Shown: piece after piece, positions 7,916 to 15,493 of the stretch | Layout of the letters: each line of letters opens with the position of its first letter | How positions within the stretch are numbered: the stretch's first letter is position 1 | NCBI GenBank assembly: GCA_964468755.1 | Contig: CAYXWH010000024.1 | Location: 1-23,467, forward strand | DNA length: 23,467 bases | DNA from: CAYXWH01 sp964468755 | GTDB taxonomy: Bacteria > Chloroflexota > Dehalococcoidia > Dehalococcoidales > RBG-16-60-22 | Reading direction: 5' to 3' | Translations under genes and position numbers: made by a program | Notes under the pieces: model-generated | Told to the model about the DNA's origin: nothing | What the model saw: only the letters and a program-made list of their open reading frames with translations | The model's database searches: none

Positions 7916-8838
7916 GTAACCGTCTCCATTCCCTTGCCCATAATGTGGATTTCCGGCTCTAATTCAATGCCATACTTTACCAGAACTGCCTCTCGAATCT
8001 TGCTCATCAACCGGAGCACGTCCTGAGCGGTGGCATTCCCTTTATTTACGATGAAGTTGGCATGCAATCCGGACACCTGGGCATCTCCGACTCTCATACC
8101 TTTACAGCCGCACTCTTCGATTAACCGTCCCGCATGGTCGTCTTTCGGGTTCTTGAAGATGCTGCCGGCGCTGGGCAAGCCGAGTGGCTGCTTCATTCGG
8201 CGTTGCCGGAGGTACTCCCGCATTTCCCCTTTGATTTCGGCGGTATTGCCCGGCTCCAGCTCCAGCACCGCGCTCAGCACAATCACGTTCCGGCTCTTTA
8301 CCTCGCTTTTTCGATAGCCAAATCGCACATCATCTCCGGTTAACTCGGCAGGCTCACCTTTGAAGTCAATTACGCGTATCCTGCGGACAAGATCGCCGAT
8401 GCTAGCCCCGCGGGCGCCGGCGTTCAGCGTTACGGCTCCCCCGAGTGCCCCCGGAATCCCCACCGCGAATTCGATGCCGGCAAGTCCGTAGTCGGCCGCC
8501 AGGTTGGAGAGCCGGGCAAGGGAGCACCCCGCGCCGGCACTAACCTCCCGTCCGGAAAAGGTGACATTGTCCAGGCAACCCGCCACTTTTATTACTATTC
8601 CGGGGATGCCGTCATCACTTACCAGGAGATTGGTCCCGGAACCGACAATGGTAACCGGAATGGTATTGTGCCGGGCGAATTCCACGATGCGTTTTAACTC
8701 GTCCTCCCCGTGGGGAATGATGAGGGCGTCAGCCGGTCCGCCAATTCGGAAAGAGGTATGCTTCCGCATTGGCTCATCGAGCCTAACTTTTTCCTGGAGG
8801 CTGTGTAACAGGGCGTTTTGTAATTGCGGTGTTAACAT
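7912..8838 (-). CDS. murB: UDP-N-acetylenolpyruvoylglucosamine reductase (MurB)
   Basis: FAD enzyme that reduces the MurA product to UDP-MurNAc with NADPH. At 308 residues it is a type II MurB, which lacks the extra loop of the E. coli protein. The FAD-binding GSGTNLLV is at 66-73 and GIPGALGGAV starts at 127. The catalytic Ser226 lies in AGSIFKNP and the catalytic Glu296 in LEPEIH near the C-terminus. HANFIVN at 259-265 is the usual substrate-side motif. All key residues are present, so it should be active. It follows the flippase by 18 bp and overlaps the deacetylase by 4 bp. The same operon contains murA two genes further on. Confidence 0.96.
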   Translation of the reverse strand: MLTPQLQNALLHSLQEKVRLDEPMRKHTSFRIGGPADALIIPHGEDELKRIVEFARHNTIPVTIVGSGTNLLVSDDGIPGIVIKVAGCLDNVTFSGREVSAGAGCSLARLSNLAADYGLAGIEFAVGIPGALGGAVTLNAGARGASIGDLVRRIRVIDFKGEPAELTGDDVRFGYRKSEVKSRNVIVLSAVLELEPGNTAEIKGEMREYLRQRRMKQPLGLPSAGSIFKNPKDDHAGRLIEECGCKGMRVGDAQVSGLHANFIVNKGNATAQDVLRLMSKIREAVLVKYGIELEPEIHIMGKGMETVT

Positions 8839-8856
8839 ATCCCTCGAATCTCCGGC

Positions 8857-10482
8857 TCAGCTCTTGATTGACCTCTTTATCATGCCTGTTAAGAACCGGT
8901 ATTCTTCCCGCGAAATTCCTTTCAAAAGTATGAGTATGCCAGAGTATAGTACCACACCGACAATTATTGCTATTACTATCCCCGTGATACCGCTGGGATT
9001 CAGCCAGAAGATTACTGCCCCCATAACTGCCGCAGAGACTATGCCCTTGATGATAAACCTCGGGTCGGTATCAAAAGGCAGCGCTCGAAAAGCGATTCTC
9101 CTCATGATAATGAGATGGACGGCGAAAGTGGCCAAAGTGCCGACTGCCGCCCCCAAAATCCCTATCGCCGGTACAAGAGCTATATTCAGCACCAGATTGA
9201 GTATCGCCGAGCCCCCGTATACCAGCGCCAGCGTTTTGGTTCTTTTTACCAGTACCAGTATATTGCCCATGATGGTGCTGCTCCCGAACAGGACCATCGC
9301 CAGGGCGATAAGCGGTATGACCAGATAGCTCTCGACGAATTCGTCGGTGGTCAGTACTGCCAGCAGGGGCCTCGCCAGAACGGCAAGACCCACGAAAGCG
9401 GGTATAGCCAGAGCCAGGAAAAGCTTGAGAGAATATTTCAGGTGAACTCTGAGTTCGTGCATTCGGTTATTTTCATACAGACTGGTTATTGCCGGAAGCA
9501 TGACGACCCATATAGGCGCTATGAAAAAGTTGACTACATTCCCCAGATTGTAGGCGACGCTGTAGATTCCCACTGCATCGATGTCCATGAAATATCCTAT
9601 CACGTACCGGTCACTGGAACCTACAATCCAGGCACAAAGCATGAAAGGAATGAGGGGCAGGCTGAATACCAAATAGGTCTTAATCAGGCTCAAGCTGGGC
9701 GTGGTAATCCTGATTTGAGGCAAAACCAATGCAGCCTCGACAATCAGCATGACCAGTCTTGCCGCTAACATGGCATAGATGACGCCACGCAGGCCAAACC
9801 CGGCAAGCACCAGGTAAGAGACCAGGCCGATTTCAGCAACCAGTTGCAGCATCATAAACGCGGAATATTTTTTTATCTGTCGAAACGAGCGAAAATAATG
9901 CCGGGTAAAGCGCTCCTCAATTATGGTGACGAAAAGCAGGGGGACGGCCATCCTGATGAAGGGCGCGGAACTCAGCCCGCCGAATACTGTTTTTGCCAGG
10001 TCTCCAGACAGTAAAAACATTAACAGCGAAAATATGGCCGTCGTTACCAGCATTACACTCAGGATAGACGAGAGTCCTTTGCCTATCTCCTGCTTATCCT
10101 CCCGGGCGGTCAGGAATCTGGTCATGGCCTGGTTTAGCTGAAGTGAGGCGAGCGGGGCCAGGAGTCCTATGGTAGCCAGTAGCTGAGCCCAAACCCCGTA
10201 TAATTCTGCCCCCAGCGTCTTGGTCAAGACCGGCAGCAGTATGAGACCCCTGAGGTTAAAAAGAAGATGGGCAATCCCCACTAACAGGGTATCTTTGGTG
10301 TACTTCTCATAACCCTGTATGGACTCTCTACCGGCTGCCGCCCGAGTGTCGGCAGCCGTCAATGGCGGGTTATTATCTCGGTTTTCCGTGAATTGCTTGC
10401 TTTTCGATGACTTGTGGAATATCCGGGGCAACCAGGTCCGGCAGGAAAGTTTCTTCATTATGGCAGGCTGTTTCCTTCTCAT
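8857..10482 (-). CDS. Polysaccharide flippase, MOP superfamily (Wzx/RfbX type)
   Basis: Membrane protein of 541 residues with about 12-14 transmembrane helices, of the lipopolysaccharide/teichoic-acid flippase type. It would move lipid-linked oligosaccharides across the cytoplasmic membrane. The first helix region begins near residue 66 with the typical LPVLTKTLGAELYGVWAQ pattern. The centre has the usual SSDRYVIGYFMDIDAVGIYSVAY-like segment around 290. The first 60 residues are a polar, basic extension with no membrane helix, longer than usual. An internal ATG at 10458 with AAGGA about 14 nt upstream would shorten it by 8 residues. It is the promoter-proximal gene of the six-gene operon. MurJ is a related family, but the Wzx-like pattern and gene company favour a surface-glycan flippase. 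Confidence 0.92.
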   Translation of the reverse strand: MRRKQPAIMKKLSCRTWLPRIFHKSSKSKQFTENRDNNPPLTAADTRAAAGRESIQGYEKYTKDTLLVGIAHLLFNLRGLILLPVLTKTLGAELYGVWAQLLATIGLLAPLASLQLNQAMTRFLTAREDKQEIGKGLSSILSVMLVTTAIFSLLMFLLSGDLAKTVFGGLSSAPFIRMAVPLLFVTIIEERFTRHYFRSFRQIKKYSAFMMLQLVAEIGLVSYLVLAGFGLRGVIYAMLAARLVMLIVEAALVLPQIRITTPSLSLIKTYLVFSLPLIPFMLCAWIVGSSDRYVIGYFMDIDAVGIYSVAYNLGNVVNFFIAPIWVVMLPAITSLYENNRMHELRVHLKYSLKLFLALAIPAFVGLAVLARPLLAVLTTDEFVESYLVIPLIALAMVLFGSSTIMGNILVLVKRTKTLALVYGGSAILNLVLNIALVPAIGILGAAVGTLATFAVHLIIMRRIAFRALPFDTDPRFIIKGIVSAAVMGAVIFWLNPSGITGIVIAIIVGVVLYSGILILLKGISREEYRFLTGMIKRSIKS

Positions 10483-10583
10483 TACCTGATACTCAGCAAA
10501 CAGGTCTCCGGGCTTGCACCGTCCGACCGTGAGATACGGAGATAAGGATCGTTTGGCAAGGTGGTCGATATAGTCAGATAATC

Positions 10584-10589
10584 ATTATA
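10584..10589 (-). promoter_or_regulatory. Possible -10 box of the flippase-murB-murA operon
   Basis: A perfect TATAAT on the minus strand about 95 nt before the flippase start. No convincing -35 is found at 16-18 nt spacing, so an activator would be needed if this is real. It lies inside a divergent 195-bp intergenic region shared with the DUF1616 gene, next to a small inverted repeat (ATAGC-TT-GCTAT at 10596-10607). Confidence 0.3.
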
Positions 10590-10601
10590 GGTCATCATAG
10601 C

Positions 10602-10631
10602 TTGCTATCATGGGCTGTTTTGTCCTATTAT
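10602..10631 (+). promoter_or_regulatory. Predicted sigma-70-type promoter of the DUF1616 gene
   Basis: TTGCTA at 10602-10607 and TATTAT at 10626-10631 with an 18-nt spacer. Transcription would begin near 10638, leaving about 40 nt of leader before the ATG at 10678. The leader has a GGGGAAG ribosome-site candidate at 10660-10666, 11 nt before the start. Confidence 0.45.
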
Positions 10632-10677
10632 AGCATGTTGTGGCTAGATAAATCGTGAACGGGGAAGTTATCTGTCT

Positions 10678-11517
10678 ATGCGGGTGAAAGGGTACAGTGA
10701 CCTCTTACTTCTCAATATAGCAACCATACTGTTGGCTCTCATCGTTGTTTTTTTACATTCGAACGCGATACGCATCGTCGTTGGATTGCCGGTTATGCTC
10801 TTTATCCCCGGCTATACATTGATAGCGGCACTATTCCCGGGCCGGGGGGGACCGGGCAAAATGGAACGCGTGGTCCTGAGCCTGGGGTTCTCCATTGCTG
10901 TTGTTTCCTTAATCGGCATCATCCTTAACTACACTCCCGCAGGTATCAGCCTGTATCCGGCTCTTATTTCCCTTGTTTTCTTTATCGTGGTTATATCGCT
11001 GGTAGCGTGGTACCGGCGCCGGAGATTGGCTGAGAGTAACCGGATTGCTCTTTCGCCGGGACTGGCTCTGATTTCATGGCGAGGGCAAAAGTTCATTGAC
11101 AGGGTACTCTCCATTATCGTAATCGTGGCGGTACTGGGAGCGATAGGAGTGCTGGGCTACGCCATTGCCCGCCCCGGGGTTGGTGAGCGGTATACCGAGT
11201 TCTATGCCCTCGGGCAGGGTGATATGGCTGAGGGCTATCCTGAACAGCTCACGGTGGGTGAGGAGGCTGAGGTAACCATTGGCATCATCAACCACGAGCA
11301 ACAGGAAATGCGCTACCGTATCGAGATAATAGCCGACGGGGTCAGCAGCGGCGAGGTGGGGGAAGTGGTGCTTGACCATGAGGAAAAGCACGAGGTAGGG
11401 GTGGGTTTTATCCCCGGCCGGGCGGGGGATAAACAGAAGGTTGAGTTCCTTTTGTACCGGTCTGATCAGGATGAACCGTATCGGGGGCTTCACTTCCGGG
11501 TAGACGTGGTGGAATAG
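10678..11517 (+). CDS. DUF1616 family membrane protein
   Basis: Protein of 279 residues with the DUF1616 layout. Four transmembrane helices in the first half (roughly 8-28, 29-52, 62-84, 90-110) include the characteristic GLPVMLFIPGYTL around 35-47 and an ERVVLSLGFSIA segment. A fifth helix follows near 141-163. After it comes an outer-face beta-rich domain of about 110 residues with LTVGEEAEVTIGIINHE, which resembles an NEAT/CARDB-like Ig domain for cell-surface display. The function of the family is unknown. It is often found beside exopolysaccharide or S-layer glycan genes in archaea and Chloroflexota, and that is the case here, with the surface-glycan operon on the other strand. It is transcribed alone and ends at a strong terminator. 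Confidence 0.88.
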   Translation: MRVKGYSDLLLLNIATILLALIVVFLHSNAIRIVVGLPVMLFIPGYTLIAALFPGRGGPGKMERVVLSLGFSIAVVSLIGIILNYTPAGISLYPALISLVFFIVVISLVAWYRRRRLAESNRIALSPGLALISWRGQKFIDRVLSIIVIVAVLGAIGVLGYAIARPGVGERYTEFYALGQGDMAEGYPEQLTVGEEAEVTIGIINHEQQEMRYRIEIIADGVSSGEVGEVVLDHEEKHEVGVGFIPGRAGDKQKVEFLLYRSDQDEPYRGLHFRVDVVE

Positions 11518-11585
11518 AGAAGAAATGCCCCGTCCAGGCCGGGGGGGCTGCGACGTGGTGATGGCTGAGTCCCTGGAGAGGGTAC

Positions 11586-11625
11586 CCTCCCCGGCCGGTA
11601 ATCAATCGACCGGGGAGGATTTTTT
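11586..11625 (+). terminator. Rho-independent terminator after the DUF1616 gene
   Basis: A 9-bp GC-rich perfect stem (CCTCCCCGG at 11586-11594 with CCGGGGAGG at 11610-11618) is followed by A and six T at 11620-11625. It sits about 70 bp past the DUF1616 stop. On the minus strand the hairpin is not followed by a T run, so it serves the plus-strand gene best, though it could also slow readthrough from the convergent lipoprotein gene. Confidence 0.88.
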
Positions 11626-11643
11626 AGTCATACTTCATCGGCG

Positions 11644-14388
11644 CTACGATATCTCAACAGTGGAGGTGTCGTCGGTGTCAATATCAGCCTCGCCTTCATC
11701 GGCGGTATTCCCGTCAAAGGTGCAGTCGGCGATGCTCAGTATTGTCTGATGGGCGTTGGCAATAGCGCCGCCGGCAGCAGCGTGATTGTCGGTAAAGGTA
11801 CTGTCGGCGATAGTGACCAGGCACTTATCAAAATTAAAGATAGCGCCACCGAGCAGGCCGGCGGTATTGCCGCTAAAGGTACAGCCGGTGATTTCGGGTA
11901 TGGTCCGGTCAAGCTGTGAAGCCCGGCTGATGGTGAACATGGCGCCGCCGCTGCCGTCAGTGGAGTTATCGATAAAGGAACAGCCGGTTATTTGCGGACG
12001 GGAACCATAGTCCGCGACCAGAGCACCGCCCCGCCACTCAGCGTAATTGTTCCGGAACACGCAGTCGGTCATATTCGTGTTGGAGCCAACGTTATCGTAG
12101 ATAGCGCCGCCATTTTTGGCGGAGTTGTCAGTAAAGGTGCAGCCGGTCACGGTGGGCGTGCACCGGTCATAACTGTAAATAGCGCCGCCATCTATGGCGG
12201 AATTTCCGGTGAAAATACAGTTGGCGATTGTGGGCGAAAGACCGATGGCGGGTCCAAAAGGTCCCCGGGCAGGTTGAGAGACATAATTGACGATACCGCC
12301 GCCCTTGCCGTAATAGGTCTCGCCATCGGCTTTACCGCCGCTGACCGTAAAGCCGTCGAGAACAGCGTCATCAGCCCCCACCAGCACGTGGTATGAGTTA
12401 TCGCTGTTATCACCCGGTGTACCGATGTCACCACTCAGTACGGTGACGTTCTTCTCCCAGTCGCGCTGGTTCCGCGATGTCTCGGTGCCGGAAAAGCCGC
12501 CGTAAACAGCCACGCCGTTTCTCAACAGGAAGGAAACGGAGCGGTCAGCGGAACCCGTTGGCTTATAGGTACCCCGGGCGACCCATACCTCGGCATCGGC
12601 GGCATAAGAATAGTCAATGCCTTCCTGGAGCGAGTTAAAGGCCGTACTCCATGATTTTCCATCCCGGGGACCGGCAGTATTATCCGCATCAACGTAGATT
12701 GCGTCGGCAGCGGGGACCGAGCCCGGCTCCGGTGCTTCCGTGGTATATAATACCGGGGTCGGTGGCGGTGTGGGGTTGGGCACGGTAGGCGGTGCGGATA
12801 TTTCCGTATTCTCCTGTCGCTCGTAGGCTCCCATATCTACCGGCAGACCGGCTAAAGCGGATTCCGCACCATCAGCCCGGCCCTGGTCGTCATAGCGGGG
12901 ATTACCGACTATGTCCGTTTCCAGAGCGGCTGTGCCATAACCGAAATCGATGCAGGGTGAGCCTGCTGCCAGGCGAAAGTCTCCATTCCCGGCATCAACA
13001 AACATGGGGTCGGCATCTATGTTACCGGTACCCCTGTAGCCTCCCTCCACGCAGGAGTAGGTCACCGTGGGATTGCACTCATGCCAGTTAAATATTTCCT
13101 TGGCGCCGCTGGGGGTGGTGTTGCCCCAGAGAATGCAGTTGATAACTGTTGGGTTGTTGGCCGGGCCGCTACCCTGATAGAGAGCGGCGCCCTGGTCACC
13201 GGCATGGTTACCGTAAAACGTACTGTTGGTTATTAGCGGACCGGAGCGGCCATCGTTACCCATGGCGCCCGCCATGAATGCCGAGTTTCCCGCGAACAGG
13301 CAGTTGGTCAATGTCGGCGAGCAGCCGAAGTCATTATACATGCCACCGCCCTTATCATCGCAGACATTGTTGATAAAGGAGCAGCCGATAAAGGTAGAGT
13401 GAGTCCCCAGGTCATTGGCGACACCGCCGCCCCTGCCTCTGGCATGATTATCGCTGAAGGTACAGTTGATGAACGTGGGAGCGGGAGTCTCTCCGGCTGG
13501 CGGCGCGCCGGCTCCTTCCGGCGGTGGTCCCATTCCGGGTGCTCCCGGTGGAGGCGGTTCACCCGGTCCACCCGGCGGCGGTCCCGGTCGTTGCGTGCTG
13601 GTCATGTTATAGGCGCCACCACCCTTGCCGGCGCGGTTATTGGTAATAATGCAGTTGATAACAGTGGGGGATGCCTGATAGTTGACTATACCGGCGCCGT
13701 GTCCCGGGCTGACACCCTGTAATACAATCTCAGGTGAAATATGTATTGGCGGCAGTTCTCCCTCTCCCGGGGGTGGAGTTCCCGGTGGTGGTGGAGCTCC
13801 GGGTGGTGGCGGTCCCGCTCCCGGTGCCTCGGGCAGACCACCGACGGCACCCATGCCATTGCCGTCGCTGATGGTAAAGCCGTCGATAATGGCATCATCG
13901 GCGCCCATCACCACGTGGTAGGAATTATCGCTGTCATCACCCGGTATGCCGATGTCACCACTCAATACGGTAGCATTCTTCTCCCAGTCGCGCTGGTCAC
14001 GTGATGTCTCGGTGCCAGTAAAGCCTCCGCAGAGGGCCACTTCCGGCTTTAGCTCGAAAGAGATTTCACGGTCGGTGGTGTCGGTGGGGTGATAGGTTCC
14101 CTCGGCAACCCATACCTCTCCGCCGCCAACGGCATTGTCCAGACCTTCCTGGACAGTCCGGTAGGCGGTAGCCCAGGATGTTCCGTTCCAGGGGCCGGCA
14201 GTGCTGTCAGTGTCCACGTATATCACGGTCGCTGGTGGAGGTGGTGATGGTGCCGGGGAAGGTTCGGGGGAAGGTTCGGGGGATGGAGGTGGGGCCGGTT
14301 CAGCAGTTGGGGCTGGCGTGGCACATCCGCTGACAACCAGGCCACTCAGTATAATGGTAACCAGTAACACCCAAAATGCCCTTTTCAT
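11644..14388 (-). CDS. Two-domain parallel beta-helix surface lipoprotein with Pro/Gly-rich loops
   Basis: Predicted exported lipoprotein of 914 residues. The start at 14388 is chosen over an in-frame ATG at 14433 because it has AAGGAG 7 nt upstream and opens directly into the signal peptide. The lipobox VSGC has its Cys at 22. A Pro/Ser/Glu-rich linker runs to about 53. Two homologous halves follow, each beginning YVDxDxTAGP and each with TETSRxQRDWEKN and VLSGDIGxPGD. Each then has Gly/Asn-rich rungs of a right-handed beta-helix (xNCxFxxNxAxxGGG). The first half ends in a choice-of-anchor-Q-like segment (GSPCIDFG, DMGAYERQ). Two Pro/Gly-rich loops interrupt the first helix. The protein probably binds or cuts polysaccharide, or is a structural adhesin; no catalytic residues can be assigned. 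It is transcribed alone. Confidence 0.87.
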   Translation of the reverse strand: MKRAFWVLLVTIILSGLVVSGCATPAPTAEPAPPPSPEPSPEPSPAPSPPPPATVIYVDTDSTAGPWNGTSWATAYRTVQEGLDNAVGGGEVWVAEGTYHPTDTTDREISFELKPEVALCGGFTGTETSRDQRDWEKNATVLSGDIGIPGDDSDNSYHVVMGADDAIIDGFTISDGNGMGAVGGLPEAPGAGPPPPGAPPPPGTPPPGEGELPPIHISPEIVLQGVSPGHGAGIVNYQASPTVINCIITNNRAGKGGGAYNMTSTQRPGPPPGGPGEPPPPGAPGMGPPPEGAGAPPAGETPAPTFINCTFSDNHARGRGGGVANDLGTHSTFIGCSFINNVCDDKGGGMYNDFGCSPTLTNCLFAGNSAFMAGAMGNDGRSGPLITNSTFYGNHAGDQGAALYQGSGPANNPTVINCILWGNTTPSGAKEIFNWHECNPTVTYSCVEGGYRGTGNIDADPMFVDAGNGDFRLAAGSPCIDFGYGTAALETDIVGNPRYDDQGRADGAESALAGLPVDMGAYERQENTEISAPPTVPNPTPPPTPVLYTTEAPEPGSVPAADAIYVDADNTAGPRDGKSWSTAFNSLQEGIDYSYAADAEVWVARGTYKPTGSADRSVSFLLRNGVAVYGGFSGTETSRNQRDWEKNVTVLSGDIGTPGDNSDNSYHVLVGADDAVLDGFTVSGGKADGETYYGKGGGIVNYVSQPARGPFGPAIGLSPTIANCIFTGNSAIDGGAIYSYDRCTPTVTGCTFTDNSAKNGGAIYDNVGSNTNMTDCVFRNNYAEWRGGALVADYGSRPQITGCSFIDNSTDGSGGAMFTISRASQLDRTIPEITGCTFSGNTAGLLGGAIFNFDKCLVTIADSTFTDNHAAAGGAIANAHQTILSIADCTFDGNTADEGEADIDTDDTSTVEIS
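12345..12700 (-). repeat. Second copy of an internal beta-helix domain start
   Basis: Encodes about 118 residues of the lipoprotein that match the segment at 13866-14221. Both copies carry YVDxDxTAGP, the EVWVAxGTY strand, TETSRxQRDWEKN, SGDIGxPGD and DGFT(I/V)S. The two are clearly alike in protein and still recognisable in DNA, for example in the shared ttctcccagtcgcgctggt run. This points to an in-gene duplication after which the halves drifted apart. Confidence 0.8.
13866..14221 (-). repeat. First copy of the internal beta-helix domain start
   Basis: Partner of the segment at 12345-12700, about 1.5 kb apart. It encodes the N-terminal cap and first rungs of the first half. Downstream of this copy, and not of the other, lie the long Pro/Gly-rich loops at about 13751-13836 and 13484-13592. 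Confidence 0.8.
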
Positions 14389-14492
14389 CTCTGGCTCCTT
14401 TTCAGGTTTATTACGGTTCCTGGTGGGTGGCAACGGTTAGCTCATATACAAGATCCTTTATACCGGCTTTAGTACTCGCTGGAATTTAACAA

Positions 14493-14501
14493 AGTATATC
14501 A
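14493..14501 (-). promoter_or_regulatory. Predicted extended -10 promoter of the beta-helix lipoprotein
   Basis: The minus strand reads TGATATACT, an extended -10 (TGn + TATACT), in the middle of a very AT-rich stretch of about 60 bp in otherwise GC-rich DNA. The -35 region is weak (TTTATA at 17 nt). The leader would be about 98 nt long before the ATG at 14388. Confidence 0.45.
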
Positions 14502-14618
14502 GATAAATAGTAAAATATAAATGTTAAAATAGTATTAAGATTAGCCTGCCGGTCACCATTTGGTGTAGTACTGAAGGGAGAGTCTGTCTGAAAAGGGCAG
14601 GTTACTGGCAGTGGTAGT

Positions 14619-15389
14619 CTACAGGTTTCTGGCCCAGTCCACAGCGTTTCTAAAAACCTGGAAGCCGTCTCCCTGGTCACTGGCGCCGAGCTTGGTCCAT
14701 TGCGGGTGCTGGGTTCCCCGTATATGCCGCTCAGGATGTGGCATTAAGGCAAAGATACGCCCCGAACTATCACAGAGACCGGCAATATTGTCCAGCGAGC
14801 CGTTGGGATTATGCGGATAGCCGGCATGGCTGTTTCCCGTTTCGTCTATGTAGCGAAGGGGCACCTTCAGCCGGGGCAGTGTTTCGGGTGGGGCAACCAC
14901 CTTGCCCTCGCCGTGGGCGACCGGGAGGAACATCCGGTCAATTCCCTTGGTGAAAACGCAGGGGCTATCCGGGTCTGCCGCCAGGTGGACCCAGCGGCAT
15001 TCAAACTTGCCCGAGTCATTGGTGGTCAGGGTGAGCTGCTGGTGGAAGTCCGGTGATGGCTCCGGCAGGATGTTGGCTCTCACCAGCGCCTGAAAGCCGT
15101 TACATATGCCCAGAACCAGCCCCCCGTTGTTAACGAATGCCGGGACAGCTTCTTTCAGCTTCAGCCTCAGCTCATTGGCGAGCACCTTGCCGGCGGCGAT
15201 GTCATCGCCGTAGGTGAAGCCGCCGGGAATGACCAGTATCTGGTAATCGGAGAGCCGTTTTTCGCCCCGGATAAGCTGGTTGACGTGAACCGAGGATACG
15301 TCCGCCCCGGCTTGCTGAAATGCAAAGGCGGTTTCAACGTCGCAGTTGGTGCCCGGGGCACGGAGTATCAGAACTGTGGCTCTGGTCAT
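14619..15389 (-). CDS. purQ: Phosphoribosylformylglycinamidine synthase, glutaminase subunit PurQ
   Basis: Class I glutamine amidotransferase of 256 residues that feeds ammonia to PurL in purine synthesis in the cytoplasm. The nucleophile is Cys96 in LGICNGFQ, and the His/Glu pair is His218 and Glu220 in MPHPERH. The N-terminus (VLILRAPGTNCD) and the GGFTYGDD segment are typical. It is some 25-30 residues longer than small Bacillus-type PurQ. No purL or purS is present in the window, so the FGAM synthase subunits must be encoded elsewhere. The ribosome site is weak. It lies 104 bp after the ROK kinase gene on the same strand; co-transcription is possible but not shown. Confidence 0.95.
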   Translation of the reverse strand: MTRATVLILRAPGTNCDVETAFAFQQAGADVSSVHVNQLIRGEKRLSDYQILVIPGGFTYGDDIAAGKVLANELRLKLKEAVPAFVNNGGLVLGICNGFQALVRANILPEPSPDFHQQLTLTTNDSGKFECRWVHLAADPDSPCVFTKGIDRMFLPVAHGEGKVVAPPETLPRLKVPLRYIDETGNSHAGYPHNPNGSLDNIAGLCDSSGRIFALMPHPERHIRGTQHPQWTKLGASDQGDGFQVFRNAVDWARNL

Positions 15390-15493
15390 TATTGGCTCTG
15401 CTAGACTAGCTGATAATCACCGGTCTTCTCTACGCCGGCGACTCATGTGGTTCACGGTTACCATACATACTGTACTGTCTTGGGGAAAATATG

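Noticed and set aside
10483..10620. A full cobalamin riboswitch before the flippase
   Set aside because: Only the B12-box-like part matches; the conserved core upstream is missing. Kept as a low-interest finding.
11786..14440. Several long open frames on the plus strand across the beta-helix gene
   Set aside because: They mirror the GC-rich repeated codons of the lipoprotein, lack ribosome sites and encode low-complexity Gly/Arg/Ser strings.
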